Positions 10,268 to 23,300 of a DNA stretch of 64,000 bases are shown here, in pieces. Under the pieces are notes generated by a model that saw only the letters and a program-made list of their open reading frames with translations, had not been told where the DNA came from and made no database searches. The stretch comes from Auanema rhodensis. Taxonomy: Eukaryota > Nematoda > Chromadorea > Rhabditida > Rhabditidae. Positions within the stretch are counted from its first letter, which is position 1. Each line of letters starts with the position of its first letter. A program made the position numbers and the translations under genes. Location: the NCBI GenBank assembly GCA_964057225.1, contig OZ059898.1, positions 15,911,267 through 15,975,266 of the forward strand. Reading direction: 5' to 3'.

Positions 10268-13200
10268 ATTTTCATTCAGAAATTCATAATCTACACATCT
10301 GAATACCCAACTTGTTGGTATATTTATTCGATCTTAGTTGATCATCAAAACAAAAAGCGAACATTCACCGGACACTTCGTGACTACAGCCTGAACGTTTT
10401 TGTGAACAAATTTTCTGGATGTGGTCAAGATAAACCCCTTTTCCGTAGAAAAGAGAGGTCCTTGTTAATTCTCATTCAGAAATTCAGAATCTACACATCT
10501 GAATACCCAACATGTTAGTATTTTTATTCGATCTTAGTTGATCATCGAAAAGAAAAGCGAACATTTACCGGACACAACGTGACTACAGCCTGAACTTTTT
10601 TGTGAACCAATTTTCTGGATGTGGTCGAGATAAACCCCTTTTCCGGAGAAAAGAGAGGTCCTTGTTAATTCTCATTCCGAAATTCAGAATCTACACATCT
10701 GAATACCCAACATGTTAGTATTTTTATTCGATCTTAGTTGATCATCGAAAAGAAAAGCGAACATTCACCGGACACAACGTGACTACAGCCTGAACTTTTT
10801 TGTGAACAAATTTTCTGGATGTGGTCGAGATGAATCCCTTTTCCGGAGAAAAGAGAGGTCCTTGTTAATTCTCATTCAGAAATTCAGAATCTACACATCT
10901 GAATACCCAACATGTTAGTATTTTTAATCGATCTTAGTTGATCATCGAAAAGAAAAGCGAACATTTACCGGACACTTCGTGACTACAGCCTGAACTTTTT
11001 TGTGAACAAATTTTCTGGATGTGGTCGAGATGAATCCCTTTTCCGGAGAAAAGAGAGGTCCTTGTTAATTCTCATTCAGAAATTCAGAATCTACACATCT
11101 GAATACCCAACATGTTAGTATTTTTATTCGATCTTAGTTGATCATCGAAAAGAAAAGCGAACATTTACCCGACACTTCGTGACTACAGCCTGAACTTTTT
11201 TGTGAACCGATTTTCTGGATGTGGTCGAGATAAACCCCTTTTCCGGAGAAAAGACAGGTCCTTGTTAATTCTCATTCAGAAATTCAGAATCTACACATCT
11301 GAATACCCAACATGTTAGTATTTTTATTCGATCTTAGTTGATCATCGAAAAGAAAAGCGAACATTCACCGGACACAACGTGACTACAGCCTGAACTTTTT
11401 TGTGAACAAATTTTCTGGATGTGGTCGAGATAAACCCCTTTTCCGGAGAAAAGAGAGGTCCTTGTTAATTCTCATTCAGAAATTCAGAATCTATACATCT
11501 GAATACCCAACATGTTAGTATTTTTATTCGATCTTAGTTGATCATCGAAAAGAAAAGCGATCATTTACCGGACACAACGTGACTACAGCCTGAACTTTTT
11601 TGTGAACCAATTTTCTGGATGTGGTCGAGATAAACCCCTTTTCCGGAGAAAAGAGAGGTCCTTGTTAATTCTCATTTAGAAATTCAGAATCTACACATCT
11701 CAATACCCAACTTATCAGTTTTTTTATTTGATCTTAGTTGATCATCTTGAAGAAAAGCGAACATTCACCGGACACTTCGTGACTACAGCCTGAACTTTTT
11801 CGTGAACCAATTTTCTGGATGTGGTCGAGATAAACCCCTTTTCCGGAGAAAAGAGAGGTCCTTGTTAATTCTCATTCAGAAATTCAGAATCTATACATCT
11901 GAATACCCAACATGTTAGTATTTTTATTCGATCTTAGTTGATCATCGAAAAGAAAAGTGAACATTTACCGGACACTTCGTGACTACAGCCTGAACTTTTT
12001 TGTGAACCAATTTTCTGGATGTGGTCGAGATAAACCCCTTTTCCGGAGAAAAGAGAGGTCCTTGTTAATTCTCATTCAGAAATTCAGAATCTACACATCT
12101 GAATACCCAACATGTTAGTATTTTTATTCGATCTTAGTTGATCATCGAAAAGAAAAGCGAACATTCACCGGACACAACGTGACTACAGCCTGAACTTTTT
12201 TGTGAACCAATTTTCTGGATGTGGTCGAGATAAACCCCTTTTCCGGAGAAAAGACAGGTCCTTGTTAATTCTCATTCAGAAATTCAGAATCTACACATCT
12301 GAATACCCAACATGTTAGTATTTTTATTCGATCTTAGTTGATCATCGAAAAGAAAAGCGAACATTCACCGGACACAACGTGACTACAGCCTGAACTTTTT
12401 TGTGAACAAATTTTCTGGATGTGGTCGAGATGAATCCCTTTTCCGGAGAAAAGAGAGGTCCTTGTTAATTCTCATTCAGAAATTCAGAATCTACACATCT
12501 GAATACCCAACATGTTAGTATTTTTATTCGATCTTAGTTGATCATCGAAAAGAAAAGCGAACATTTACCGGACACTTCGTGACTACAGCCTGAACTTTTT
12601 TGTGAACAAATTTTCTGGATGTGGTCGAGATGAATCCCTTTTCCGGAGAAAAGAGAGGTCCTTGTTAATTCTCATTCAGAAATTCAGAATCTACACATCT
12701 GAATACCCAACATGTTAGTATTTTTATTCGATCTTAGTTGATCATCGAAAAGAGAAGCGAACATTTACCCGACACTTCGTGACTACAGCCTGAACTTTTT
12801 TGTGAACCGATTTTCTGGATGTGGTCGAGATAAACCCCTTTTCCGGAGAAAAGACAGGTCCTTGTTAATTCTCATTCAGAAATTCAGAATCTACACATCT
12901 GAATACCCAACATGTTAGTATTTTTATTCGATCTTAGTTGATCATCGAAAAGAAAAGCGAACATTCACCGGACACAACGTGACTACAGCCTGAACTTTTT
13001 TGTGAACAAATTTTCTGGATGTGGTCGAGATAAACCCCTTTTCCGGAGAAAAGAGAGGTCCTTGTTAATTCTCATTCAGAAATTCAGAATCTATACATCT
13101 GAATACCCAACATGTTAGTATTTTTATTCGATCTTAGTTGATCATCGAAAAGAAAAGCGATCATTTACCGGACACAACGTGACTACAGCCTGAACTTTTT

Positions 13201-16200
13201 TGTGAACCAATTTTCTGGATGTGGTCGAGATAAACCCCTTTTCCGGAGAAAAGAGAGGTCCTTGTTAATTCTCATTTAGAAATTCAGAATCTACACATCT
13301 CAATACCCAACTTATCAGTTTTTTTATTTGATCTTAGTTGATCATCTTGAAGAAAAGCGAACATTCACCGGACACTTCGTGACTACAGCCTGAACTTTTT
13401 CGTGAACCAATTTTCTGGATGTGGTCGAGATAAACCCCTTTTCCGGAGAAAAGAGAGGTCCTTGTTAATTCTCATTCAGAAATTCAGAATCTATACATCT
13501 GAATACCCAACATGTTAGTATTTTTATTCGATCTTAGTTGATCATCGAAAAGAAAAGCGAACATTTACCGGACACTTCGTGACTACAGCCTGAACTTTTT
13601 TGTGAACCAATTTTCTGGATGTGGTCGAGATAAACCCCTTTTCCGGAGAAAAGAGAGGTCCTTGTTAATTCTCATTCAGAAATTCAGAATCTACACATCT
13701 GAATACCCAACATGTTAGTATTTTTATTCGATCTTAGTTGATCATCGAAAAGAAAAGCGAACATTCACCGGACACAACGTGACTACAGCCTGAACTTTTT
13801 TGTGAACCAATTTTCTGGATGTGGTCGAGATAAACCCCTTTTCCGGAGAAAAGACAGGTCCTTGTTAATTCTCATTCAGAAATTCAGAATCTACACATCT
13901 GAATACCCAACATGTTAGTATTTTTATTCGATCTTAGTTGATCATCGAAAAGAAAAGCGAACATTCACCGGACACAACGTGACTACAGCCTGAACTTTTT
14001 TGTGAACCTATTTTCTGGATGTGGTCGAGATAAACCCCTTTTCTGGAGAAAAGAGAGGTCCTTGTTAATTCTCATTCAGAAATTCAAAATCTACACATCT
14101 GAATACCCAACTTGTTAGTATTTTAATTCGATCTTAGTTGATCATCGAAAAGAAAGGCGAACATTCACCGGACACTTCGTGACTACAGCCTGAACTTTTT
14201 TGTGAACCAATTTTCTGGATGTGGTCGAGATAAACCCCTTTTCCGGAGAAAGGAGAGGTCCTTGTCAATTCTTATTCAAAAATTCAGAATCTACACATCT
14301 GAATACCCAACTTGTTAGTATTTTAATTCGATCTTAGTTGTTCATCGAAAAGAAAGGCGAACATTCACCGGACACTTCGTGACTACAGCCTGAACGTTTT
14401 TGTGAACAAATTTTTGGATGTGGTCGAGATAAATCCCTTTTCCGGAGAAAAGAGAGGTCTTTGTCAATTCTCATTTAGAAATTCAGAATCTACACATCTG
14501 AATACCCAACATGTTAGTATTTTTATTCGATCTTAGTTGATCATCTTGAAGAAAAGCGAACATTTACCGGACACTTCGTGACTACAGCCTGAACTTTTTT
14601 GTGAACAAATTTTCTGGATGTGGTCGAGATGAATCCCTTTTCCGGAGAAAACAGAGGTCCTTGTTAATTCTCATTTAGAAATTCAGAATCTACACATCTG
14701 AATACCCAACATGTTAGTATTTTTATTCGATCTTAGTTGATCATCGAAAAGAAAAGCGAACATTTACCGGACACTTCGTGACTACAGCCTGAACGTTTTT
14801 GTGAACAAATTTTTGGATGTGGTCGAGATAAATCCCTTTTCCGGAGAAAAGAGAGGTCTTTGTCAATTCTCATTTAGAAATTCAGAATCTACACATCTGA
14901 ATACCCAACATGTTAGTATTTTTATTCGATCTTAGTTGATCATCTTGAAGAAAAGCGAACATTTACCGGACACTTCGTGACTACAGCCTGAACTTTTTTG
15001 TGAACAAATTTTCTGGATGTGGTCGAGATGAATCCCTTTTCCGGAGAAAACAGAGGTCCTTGTTAATTCTCATTTAGAAATTCAGAATCTACACATCTGA
15101 ATACCCAACATGTTAGTATTTTTATTCGATCTTAGTTGATCATCGAAAAGAAAAGCGAACATTTACCGGACACTTCGTGACTACAGCCTGAACTTTTTTG
15201 TGAACCAATTTTCTGGATGTGGTCGAGATAAACCCCTTTTCCGGAGAAAAGACAGGTCCTTGTTAATTCTCATTCAGAAATTCAGAATCTACACATCTGA
15301 ATACCCAACATGTTAGTATTTTTATTCGATCTTAGTTGATCATCGAAAAGAAAAGCGAACATTTACCGGACACAACGTGACTACAGCCTGAACTTTTTTG
15401 TGAACCAATTTTCTGGATGTGGTCGAGATAAACCCCTTTTCCGGAGAAAAGAGAGGTCCTTGTTAATTCTCATTCCGAAATTCAGAATCTACACATCTGA
15501 ATACCCAACATGTTAGTATTTTTATTCGATCTTAGTTGATCATCGAAAAGAAAAGCGAACATTCACCGGACACAACGTGACTACAGCCTGAACTTTTTTG
15601 TGAACAAATTTTCTGGATGTGGTCGAGATGAATCCCTTTTCCGGAGAAAAGAGAGGTCCTTGTTAATTCTCATTCAGAAATTCAGAATCTACACATCTGA
15701 ATACCCAACATGTTAGTATTTTTAATCGATCTTAGTTGATCATCGAAAAGAAAAGCGAACATTTACCGGACACTTCGTGACTACAGCCTGAACTTTTTTG
15801 TGAACAAATTTTCTGGATGTGGTCGAGATGAATCCCTTTTCCGGAGAAAAGAGAGGTCCTTGTTAATTCTCATTCAGAAATTCAGAATCTACACATCTGA
15901 ATACCCAACATGTTAGTATTTTTATTCGATCTTAGTTGATCATCGAAAAGAAAAGCGAACATTTACCCGACACTTCGTGACTACAGCCTGAACTTTTTTG
16001 TGAACCGATTTTCTGGATGTGGTCGAGATAAACCCCTTTTCCGGAGAAAAGACAGGTCCTTGTTAATTCTCATTCAGAAATTCAGAATCTACACATCTGA
16101 ATACCCAACATGTTAGTATTTTTATTCGATCTTAGTTGATCATCGAAAAGAAAAGCGATCATTTACCGGACACAACGTGACTACAGCCTGAACTTTTTTG

Positions 16201-16984
16201 TGAACCAATTTTCTGGATGTGGTCGAGATAAACCCCTTTTCCGGAGAAAAGAGAGGTCCTTGTTAATTCTCATTTAGAAATTCAGAATCTACACATCTCA
16301 ATACCCAACTTATCAGTTTTTTTATTTGATCTTAGTTGATCATCTTGAAGAAAAGCGAACATTCACCGGACACTTCGTGACTACAGCCTGAACTTTTTCG
16401 TGAACCAATTTTCTGGATGTGGTCGAGATAAACCCCTTTTCCGGAGAAAAGAGAGGTCCTTGTTAATTCTCATTCAGAAATTCAGAATCTATACATCTGA
16501 ATACCCAACATGTTAGTATTTTTATTCGATCTTAGTTGATCATCGAAAAGAAAAGCGAACATTTACCGGACACTTCGTGACTACAGCCTGAACTTTTTTG
16601 TGAACCAATTTTCTGGATGTGGTCGAGATAAACCCCTTTTCCGGAGAAAAGAGAGGTCCTTGTTAATTCTCATTCAGAAATTCAGAATCTACACATCTGA
16701 ATACCCAACATGTTAGTATTTTTATTCGATCTTAGTTGATCATCGAAAAGAAAAGCGAACATTCACCGGACACAACGTGACTACAGCCTGAACTTTTTTG
16801 TGAACCAATTTTCTGGATGTGGTCGAGATAAACCCCTTTTCCGGAGAAAAGACAGGTCCTTGTTAATTCTCATTCAGAAATTCAGAATCTACACATCTGA
16901 ATACCCAACATGTTAGTATTTTTATTCGATCTTAGTTGATCATCGAAAAGAAAAGCGAACATTCACCGGACACAACGTGACTAC
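10216..16984. repeat. Satellite A, left block: 200-bp tandem repeat (about 34 units)
   Basis: The period is exactly 200 bp up to about 14410; scattered 1-bp deletions then shift the register. The consensus unit contains GGATGTGGTCGAGATAAACC, a 6-bp hairpin CTTTTC-CGGA-GAAAAG, and CTACAGCCTGAAC. Variant types recur in order: ACATGTTAGTATTTTTATTC, CTTATCAGTTTTTTTATTTG and CTTGTTAGTATTTTAATTC versions of the same segment. An 8-unit (1600-bp) block repeats in tandem (for example 11560 and 13160), and a 24-unit (4.8-kb) block links 10676 with 15475. The block begins inside a host-gene exon and is split from the right block by retroelement copy 2. No gene is seen in it. Confidence 0.97.
16980..16984. 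repeat. Target-site duplication (ACTAC), left copy
   Basis: It matches 26147-26151 exactly. Removing the element and one copy restores a normal satellite A sequence, GTGACTACAGCC, as seen unoccupied in neighbouring units. Confidence 0.97.
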
Positions 16985-17246
16985 TGTGCTTGAGCACTCT
17001 ATATTCCTAAAAAAAACCTTAAAAACTCTATCTTTTTCTAATACTTCATAATTCTTTATAAATCTCTTTTAACTGATCAATATTCGTGTAAGTTGAACCT
17101 AAGGCTCTTTTTACTCATGACTCATAGGCTACTCATCCCCCACGCATATCTCCGCAGAATAAGCATGAGATAACGCTTGCTTCTCCTCCCCCTTTTTGTA
17201 TCTCTGAATTCTTTAAGTTAACATTATATCTTGCCTCTCGCGTTAG

Positions 17247-17254
17247 TATATAAG
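17247..17254 (+). promoter_or_regulatory. LTR TATA box
   Basis: TATATAAG lies 140 bases before the gag ATG and is conserved in all three LTRs of the window. Transcription would start about 30 bases downstream, which defines the U3/R boundary near 17280. Confidence 0.65.
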
Positions 17255-17321
17255 CCGAGAGGATTCCTCAAATTCTTATGTGTCAATAGTGTAAAAGAAT
17301 TTATTCTTGTTACCGTTGCAT

Positions 17322-17327
17322 AATAAA
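17322..17327 (+). promoter_or_regulatory. LTR poly(A) signal
   Basis: AATAAA lies about 70 bases after the TATA box. In the 3' LTR the equivalent (26033-26038) would end the element transcript; in the 5' LTR it must be ignored or skipped. Confidence 0.6.
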
Positions 17328-17386
17328 TATTCTCTCCATATTCTCTTCGATCAAGAGCACTACAAAAATCTACCACTGAACCAACT

Positions 17387-20300
17387 ATGCCACTGCTCCG
17401 CTCACCCATTTCTAAGGACACAACGGCGCAAAACATGGTGCATCAGGCCGAGCCTAGTGAAGCAGCCCGCGCCGAAGCGTGGATTGGAAAATGCTACCAA
17501 CTATTGGAAAAGATTCGCGAATCGGACAACAAAAGGAAATCGTTCGTCAACCGAACGGTTAACTATCATTCTAACCGTGCCTCCAATATGATTGAAATTC
17601 GTCTCACGGAAATAAGATCTATCCAAGAGGACACCGAAGCAATCCAAAACTTGATCGAGGAAATGAGAAACATAACGGACAACCTAACGGCAGAGGATCA
17701 AGAACGCCTAACCGCAAACGAGTGTACTCTCAGAAGACACATCAAATCTCTCACGGACTACAAAATCCATATCGAAGGACAAATCGAGTTTCTTCGCAAC
17801 TCGAGACAAGATCAGGACCTGAGAGGAACAATTCCTCGTCTACAAACTCCACAACTTGAAGAGTCAATTGGAGGATTTCCCTCGAACCAGGACACCAACA
17901 TCAATCAAGGACATCCTATGATAGTCCAAGATAATTACCGCTATCGCCAGACAGTGAAACCAGTTGACATTCCAAAGTTTGATGGTAACATCAAGAACTG
18001 GACCAATTTCTGGACACTTTTCAACCGGCTTATCCATACCGCCAACATACAGGACATTGAGAAGTTCAATTACCTTCGCCAATCACTCACGGGTGAAGCA
18101 GCCTCATTGATTTCCTCATTTTCAACTGATGAAGAGTCGTACCACCCAGCGGTAAGCTACCTGAGAAGTGTCTACGATCACGAAGACAAAATTCTCCGAT
18201 ATCTCATGCTCGATTTCATACAACTGAAAGCGCAATCTCCGAGCAACAAGGACTTATTGCTCCTTATGAGAAAAATTAATGGGATAGCAAGACAAACTGA
18301 AAGGAACAATGAAGCTGCCCTCAATGCACTTGCCATCGTCCTTATTCAACAAAAACTGCCTGGACATATCCTGCAAGAAGTCTACCGCTCAGGATCCAAC
18401 TCGAACATGAACTGGAGACAACTAGTGGACAATACCGAAAAATACCTCCAACATGAACAAGAGGTTAAAAACATTTCATCGGACCTGCAGACGAAACCGG
18501 TTCCAAGAACCATGCATCAATCCTACAACAGACAAAACTTTGTCACCAATAACCGTCCAAAACCGGATAACAAAAAACCTTCCGGTAAGCAAACCTCGAA
18601 CAGCTGCATATTTTGTCAAAAACCACACGCCCCATGGACCTGTGACACTCCAAAGACAAGGAAAGAGAGACTGACCATACTGAATCAGGACAAAAGATGC
18701 ATAAACTGTCTCAGAAAATCTCACGCAACAGAAGCATGCCCAAGCAAGCGCTTATGTTCGAACTGTGGAGGAAAACATATTGACCTTCTCTGCTTCAAAA
18801 AGAAAACGACAAAAGTCAACTTAACGAACAGCTTCCCCATGGAAGACGAGGACGAAGAGGAACACGTTATACAGTTTTCAACTCAAACGAAAACTAACCA
18901 ATACCACAGCGCATTGTTACCCATTGGACAAATAGAGCTCCTTCATAAGGACAGGACCATATCAATCCCAGCCCTACTAGACTGTGGATCAGACACTTCA
19001 TTTATCGACGAGGACCTATCTAAGGAACTGGAACTCCCAATAGTGGAATCCAAAAGAGTCAAAATCAAAACATTTGGTAACACAGCATCAATCGAAAGAC
19101 TCAACAAAGTGGAAACAATGTTCAAAGGACACAATTCCCACATCCTCGCACAACTTTGGACTAAGAAAGTCCTAACAGGACCTATTTCTACCGTCCGATT
19201 CTCTAAACCGACCAACACGTGCTACAAGCTGAACAAAAATATGAAGATAACTCCAAGAATCCTCATAGGATCTGACCTCATGTGGCAAGCATTAATCTCA
19301 GTCGAACCATTATCCAAGGAACACATGGTAGTACACACCCAGTTCGGAGACTTTATTACCGGCCAAGCCACAAACCAGAAGTCGTTGAATGCTCACTCAG
19401 TAATATCGGAAGACTTATCCATTTCAATTCCAATATGGAACAAAAGCTTTGTAGAAGAACAAAGCGAATTCACCGGAACAGAAGCTGAGGAAAAAACCGC
19501 CAGAGACAAACTAATTCTGGATCAATTCAAGGAAACAATCCAACAAAAAGAAGATGGTTACTACGTATCATTCCCATGGAAAGACAACGCCCATCTACTC
19601 CCCGACAACAAAGTTTTAGCACTCAAAAGACTCACCAGTCTTGTACTAAAACTATCCCAACAACCAACATTACTCGAAGGATACAACAAAATAATTGAAG
19701 AACAGTTGGACCTAGGAATAATCGAAGAAGCTAAGGACCCTTATCCCAACGCATACAGGATCCATTACATAGCTCACCAAGCAGTAGTAACTCCTCAGAA
19801 AGAGACTACTAAAATCAGGATTGTCTACGATGCTTCTGGACATTATCAAAACAAGCCTAGCTTGAACGACGTCATACACCAAGGACCACTAATCTTACCA
19901 TCACTAATAGGAATGATTCTAAGATTCAGATGTGGAAACACAGCTATGATAGCGGACGTACAAAAAGCCTTCTTACAAATTCGACTCCATGAGTCAGAAA
20001 GAGATGCTACTCGTTTCTTTTGGCTCAGAGATATTCATCAACCACTAAGCACGGACAACACCAGAACTCTACGATTCTGCCGAGTACCATTTGGCATCAA
20101 TGCATCACCATTCCTTCTCGGAGCCACCATACGACACCACCTACAGAAGAAAAGCTCAGAAAGTCTTCTAGCACATAAAATCAAAGACAATCTTTATGTG
20201 GACAACTTACTCCTTGCCTCTGACTCAGCAGACCAAGTCAGAATGTGGTATTCCGAAACAAAGGATATATTCCAGGAAATGAATATGAAACTCCAAGAGT

Positions 20301-23300
20301 TCATATCCAACGATCAGATATTCAATTCAAATCTGACTCCTGAAGAACGGAATGCCTCCACAACACCTAAAATATTAGGACTTCCCTGGGACACATTATC
20401 AGACCAATGGATAATTCAAGCTCAAATCCCGGAAACCAAGCTAACAAAGAGAGGAGTCACACAAGCTATCGCATCAATCTTCGATCCAATGGGTATGATC
20501 TGCCCAAGTTTACACCCACTACGAATCTTCCTTCAAAATCTATGGACAGAAAGTTTCGATTGGGACACTACACTACCAATGGAAATCCAAACCAGATGGA
20601 AACAATTATGCGAAAATTTTCACATCAACATAAGGATCCCCCGTCCCCTACCATCGGATACCAATGGACAATACCATCTGGTAACATGTACCGATTCTAG
20701 CGGCAATGCATTAGGATTCTGCTGCTACTTAATCGCAGCATCAACACGACAATTAGCCTTAATATTCGCAAAATCTAAATTGCATTCCAAAAACTCAACA
20801 ATAACAATTCCAAAGGCTGAAATCTCGGCACTAACGATTGGAGTTTTTAACACGCTAAAAATCGTGAAGGAAATACAGGACAACATCAAGATTCTAACAG
20901 CTACATTCCTCTCCGACTCAGAAATAACACTTGCTTGGATTCGCAAAAAACCAGACCAAAAAACGACAGGAGTTTTAGTACAGAACCGAATCAAGGAAAT
21001 TTCTAATCACATTGAAGAGCTCGAAGATCTGGACATAAAAACTTCATTTGGATACATCCACACCAAAGACAACCCAGCGGACCTAGCCACAAGAGGCTGC
21101 ACAACTGAAGAACTTGAGGATCACTTTTGGTGGAACCCAAAAGCACAGCTAGAAAAAGCTTTAAACGGACCTCTGTTTTCACTCTGTGACGAAGAAATAC
21201 GGATACACGCAGCCACTACAGAAACAAGCGATGAAGAACCTTGGATATCAGACTGCTCATCCTGGATTGAAGCTCAACAAAAATGGATATCCGTACACTA
21301 CCCACTCACAACAACTCATACGCCTTCCATGTATGAAGAAGCAGAAACCAATCTTCTTCACCTTCATCAAAACAATTTAATGGTCAGGCTATCAGCAGCC
21401 CAAAGGAACGATTTGCGACCTTTACTTAGAAACCATTTATGGTATAGTAGAGGACGTATGAACAATGCTGAACTCGAAGAGAGTGCAAAACTACCGATTA
21501 TAATCTTACCTAAAACAAAAACGGCAAGATTATTAATCGAACATGTTCACGGACAACTCCACAAGAGCACAGCACACACAATGGCTGATATTCGCCAAAA
21601 ATACTGGATACCGCAACTTCGCTCACAAACTCAATCCGTAATAAGGAAATGCCCTGATTGTCAAAAGATGAACAATCGGCCATACATCTACCCACCTTCA
21701 GGAGATGTACCAAGCAGACGTATAACGAAAAGTCGCCCATTTCAACACGTTGGACTAGACTACTTCGGACCCATAACAACACAGGACCGAAACCAGAAAG
21801 CTTGGGGCTGCATCTACACCTGTACCGTCACAAGACTCATTCACTTGGAAGTGATTGAAGATTTAACTACTAAATCTTTCTTGAGTTGCTTGAGAAAAAT
21901 TTGGGCCAGACGAGGATGCCCAGAAAGCATCACATGTGACAATGCATCTACCTTCGAGCTAGGACAGAAAATCGCCAACAAGCTCATCGTAACAGCCACT
22001 ACTAACACTTCCGAGAATCAGCATCGAATCAAATGGTACAACATAACTCCATACGCCCCATGGCAAGGAGGATTTTATGAACGACTCATAAGATCAGTAA
22101 AAAATGCCTTATACAAAACACTTCACGGCACACCATCAACAGAAGAATTGTCAATCACATTGGCAGAATGTGAAGCGACAATCAACACACGACCACTAAC
22201 CTATATTGGATCAGACACGACGAGAGACGAAATCATTCGACCATGCGACTTCATCCATAAGGACATAGATCTGAACATCTACATTGAATCTGAAGATGAA
22301 GATTCAGAATACATCGACAATCCAGCTCTTCAAACACAAGCAGATACGGAACTAGCCTTACACTCTTCCCGTAAACGGACAAACAAATTTTGGGAACTAT
22401 GGTCTGAACTCTACCTCAAAGAACTCCGAGAGTCTCATCACCACACAATATCCGTGAAGAAAGCAGGCACCAACACAAAACCAGAAATTGGACAAATCGT
22501 TTTGATCAACGATAGCCCAATTCCTAGACACAAATGGCCAACAGGACGAATTACGAATATTCACCCCGACTCAGCGGGTAATATAAGGGAAGTCACACTT
22601 CTATCAGAGAATGGAAGAGAATTGAAAAGACCAGTCAACTTACTACACCCAATGGAACTATCCACGGACAATATTCCACAAACTCTTCAGAAATTGGAAA
22701 CTATAAGCCCCGCAGTCACTCAACGACAACAAAATCCTCGCAATCTTGAAAGAAAATGGTACGGAGAAACTGCATCAATACTCACTCTTCTAACAATATT
22801 CACTATATTCCTACCTACAACAATGGCCAATCCAACTATCTCCTGCAATCCAAAGGGAGTCTTGATACAAGGAATGAACACGGATAATCAACAAGTATGC
22901 TCACACAACACTTGTTACAACAGTAGTGAAGGAGGATTGATAACTCTTCCTCTTGAGGACATCCTATCAGACTACGAAGTAACTTGGACCTTTAATCACA
23001 ACTCCAGACTACAATACATGACATTAAACTGTCCAGCAGTTCATTTTTGCTCTACAGTGTCATGCACGTTCTGCTCAGCCACATTATTTAACCCATCTTG
23101 CTGGCCCTGGACCTCTATGTTACTATTCAGCTTCATAACCTACATAATCACAGCCATTTGCTACGGACTATTGCATTCACCATGGGTCATTGGAAAAGCC
23201 ATCAGACTTTGGACCAACTTCATATACGCAATATGCACATCGTTATTCGGACAGCTATACATCCGGACAAATAGATTTAACAAGAAAACAGTTATCCCAT

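Larger units (their letters stand above)
16985..17435 (+). repeat. 5' LTR of BEL/Pao copy 2 (451 bp)
   Basis: Begins TGTGCTTGAGCAC, which folds as a 5-bp stem, and ends GCGCAAAACA. It contains TATATAAG at 17247-17254 and AATAAA at 17322-17327. The gag ATG (17387) lies in its U5 part, 49 bases before the LTR end. Confidence 0.97.

Noticed and set aside
17224..17436. Minus-strand ORF in each LTR of copy 2
   Set aside because: It is antisense to U5/R with no support except repetition of the LTR itself.
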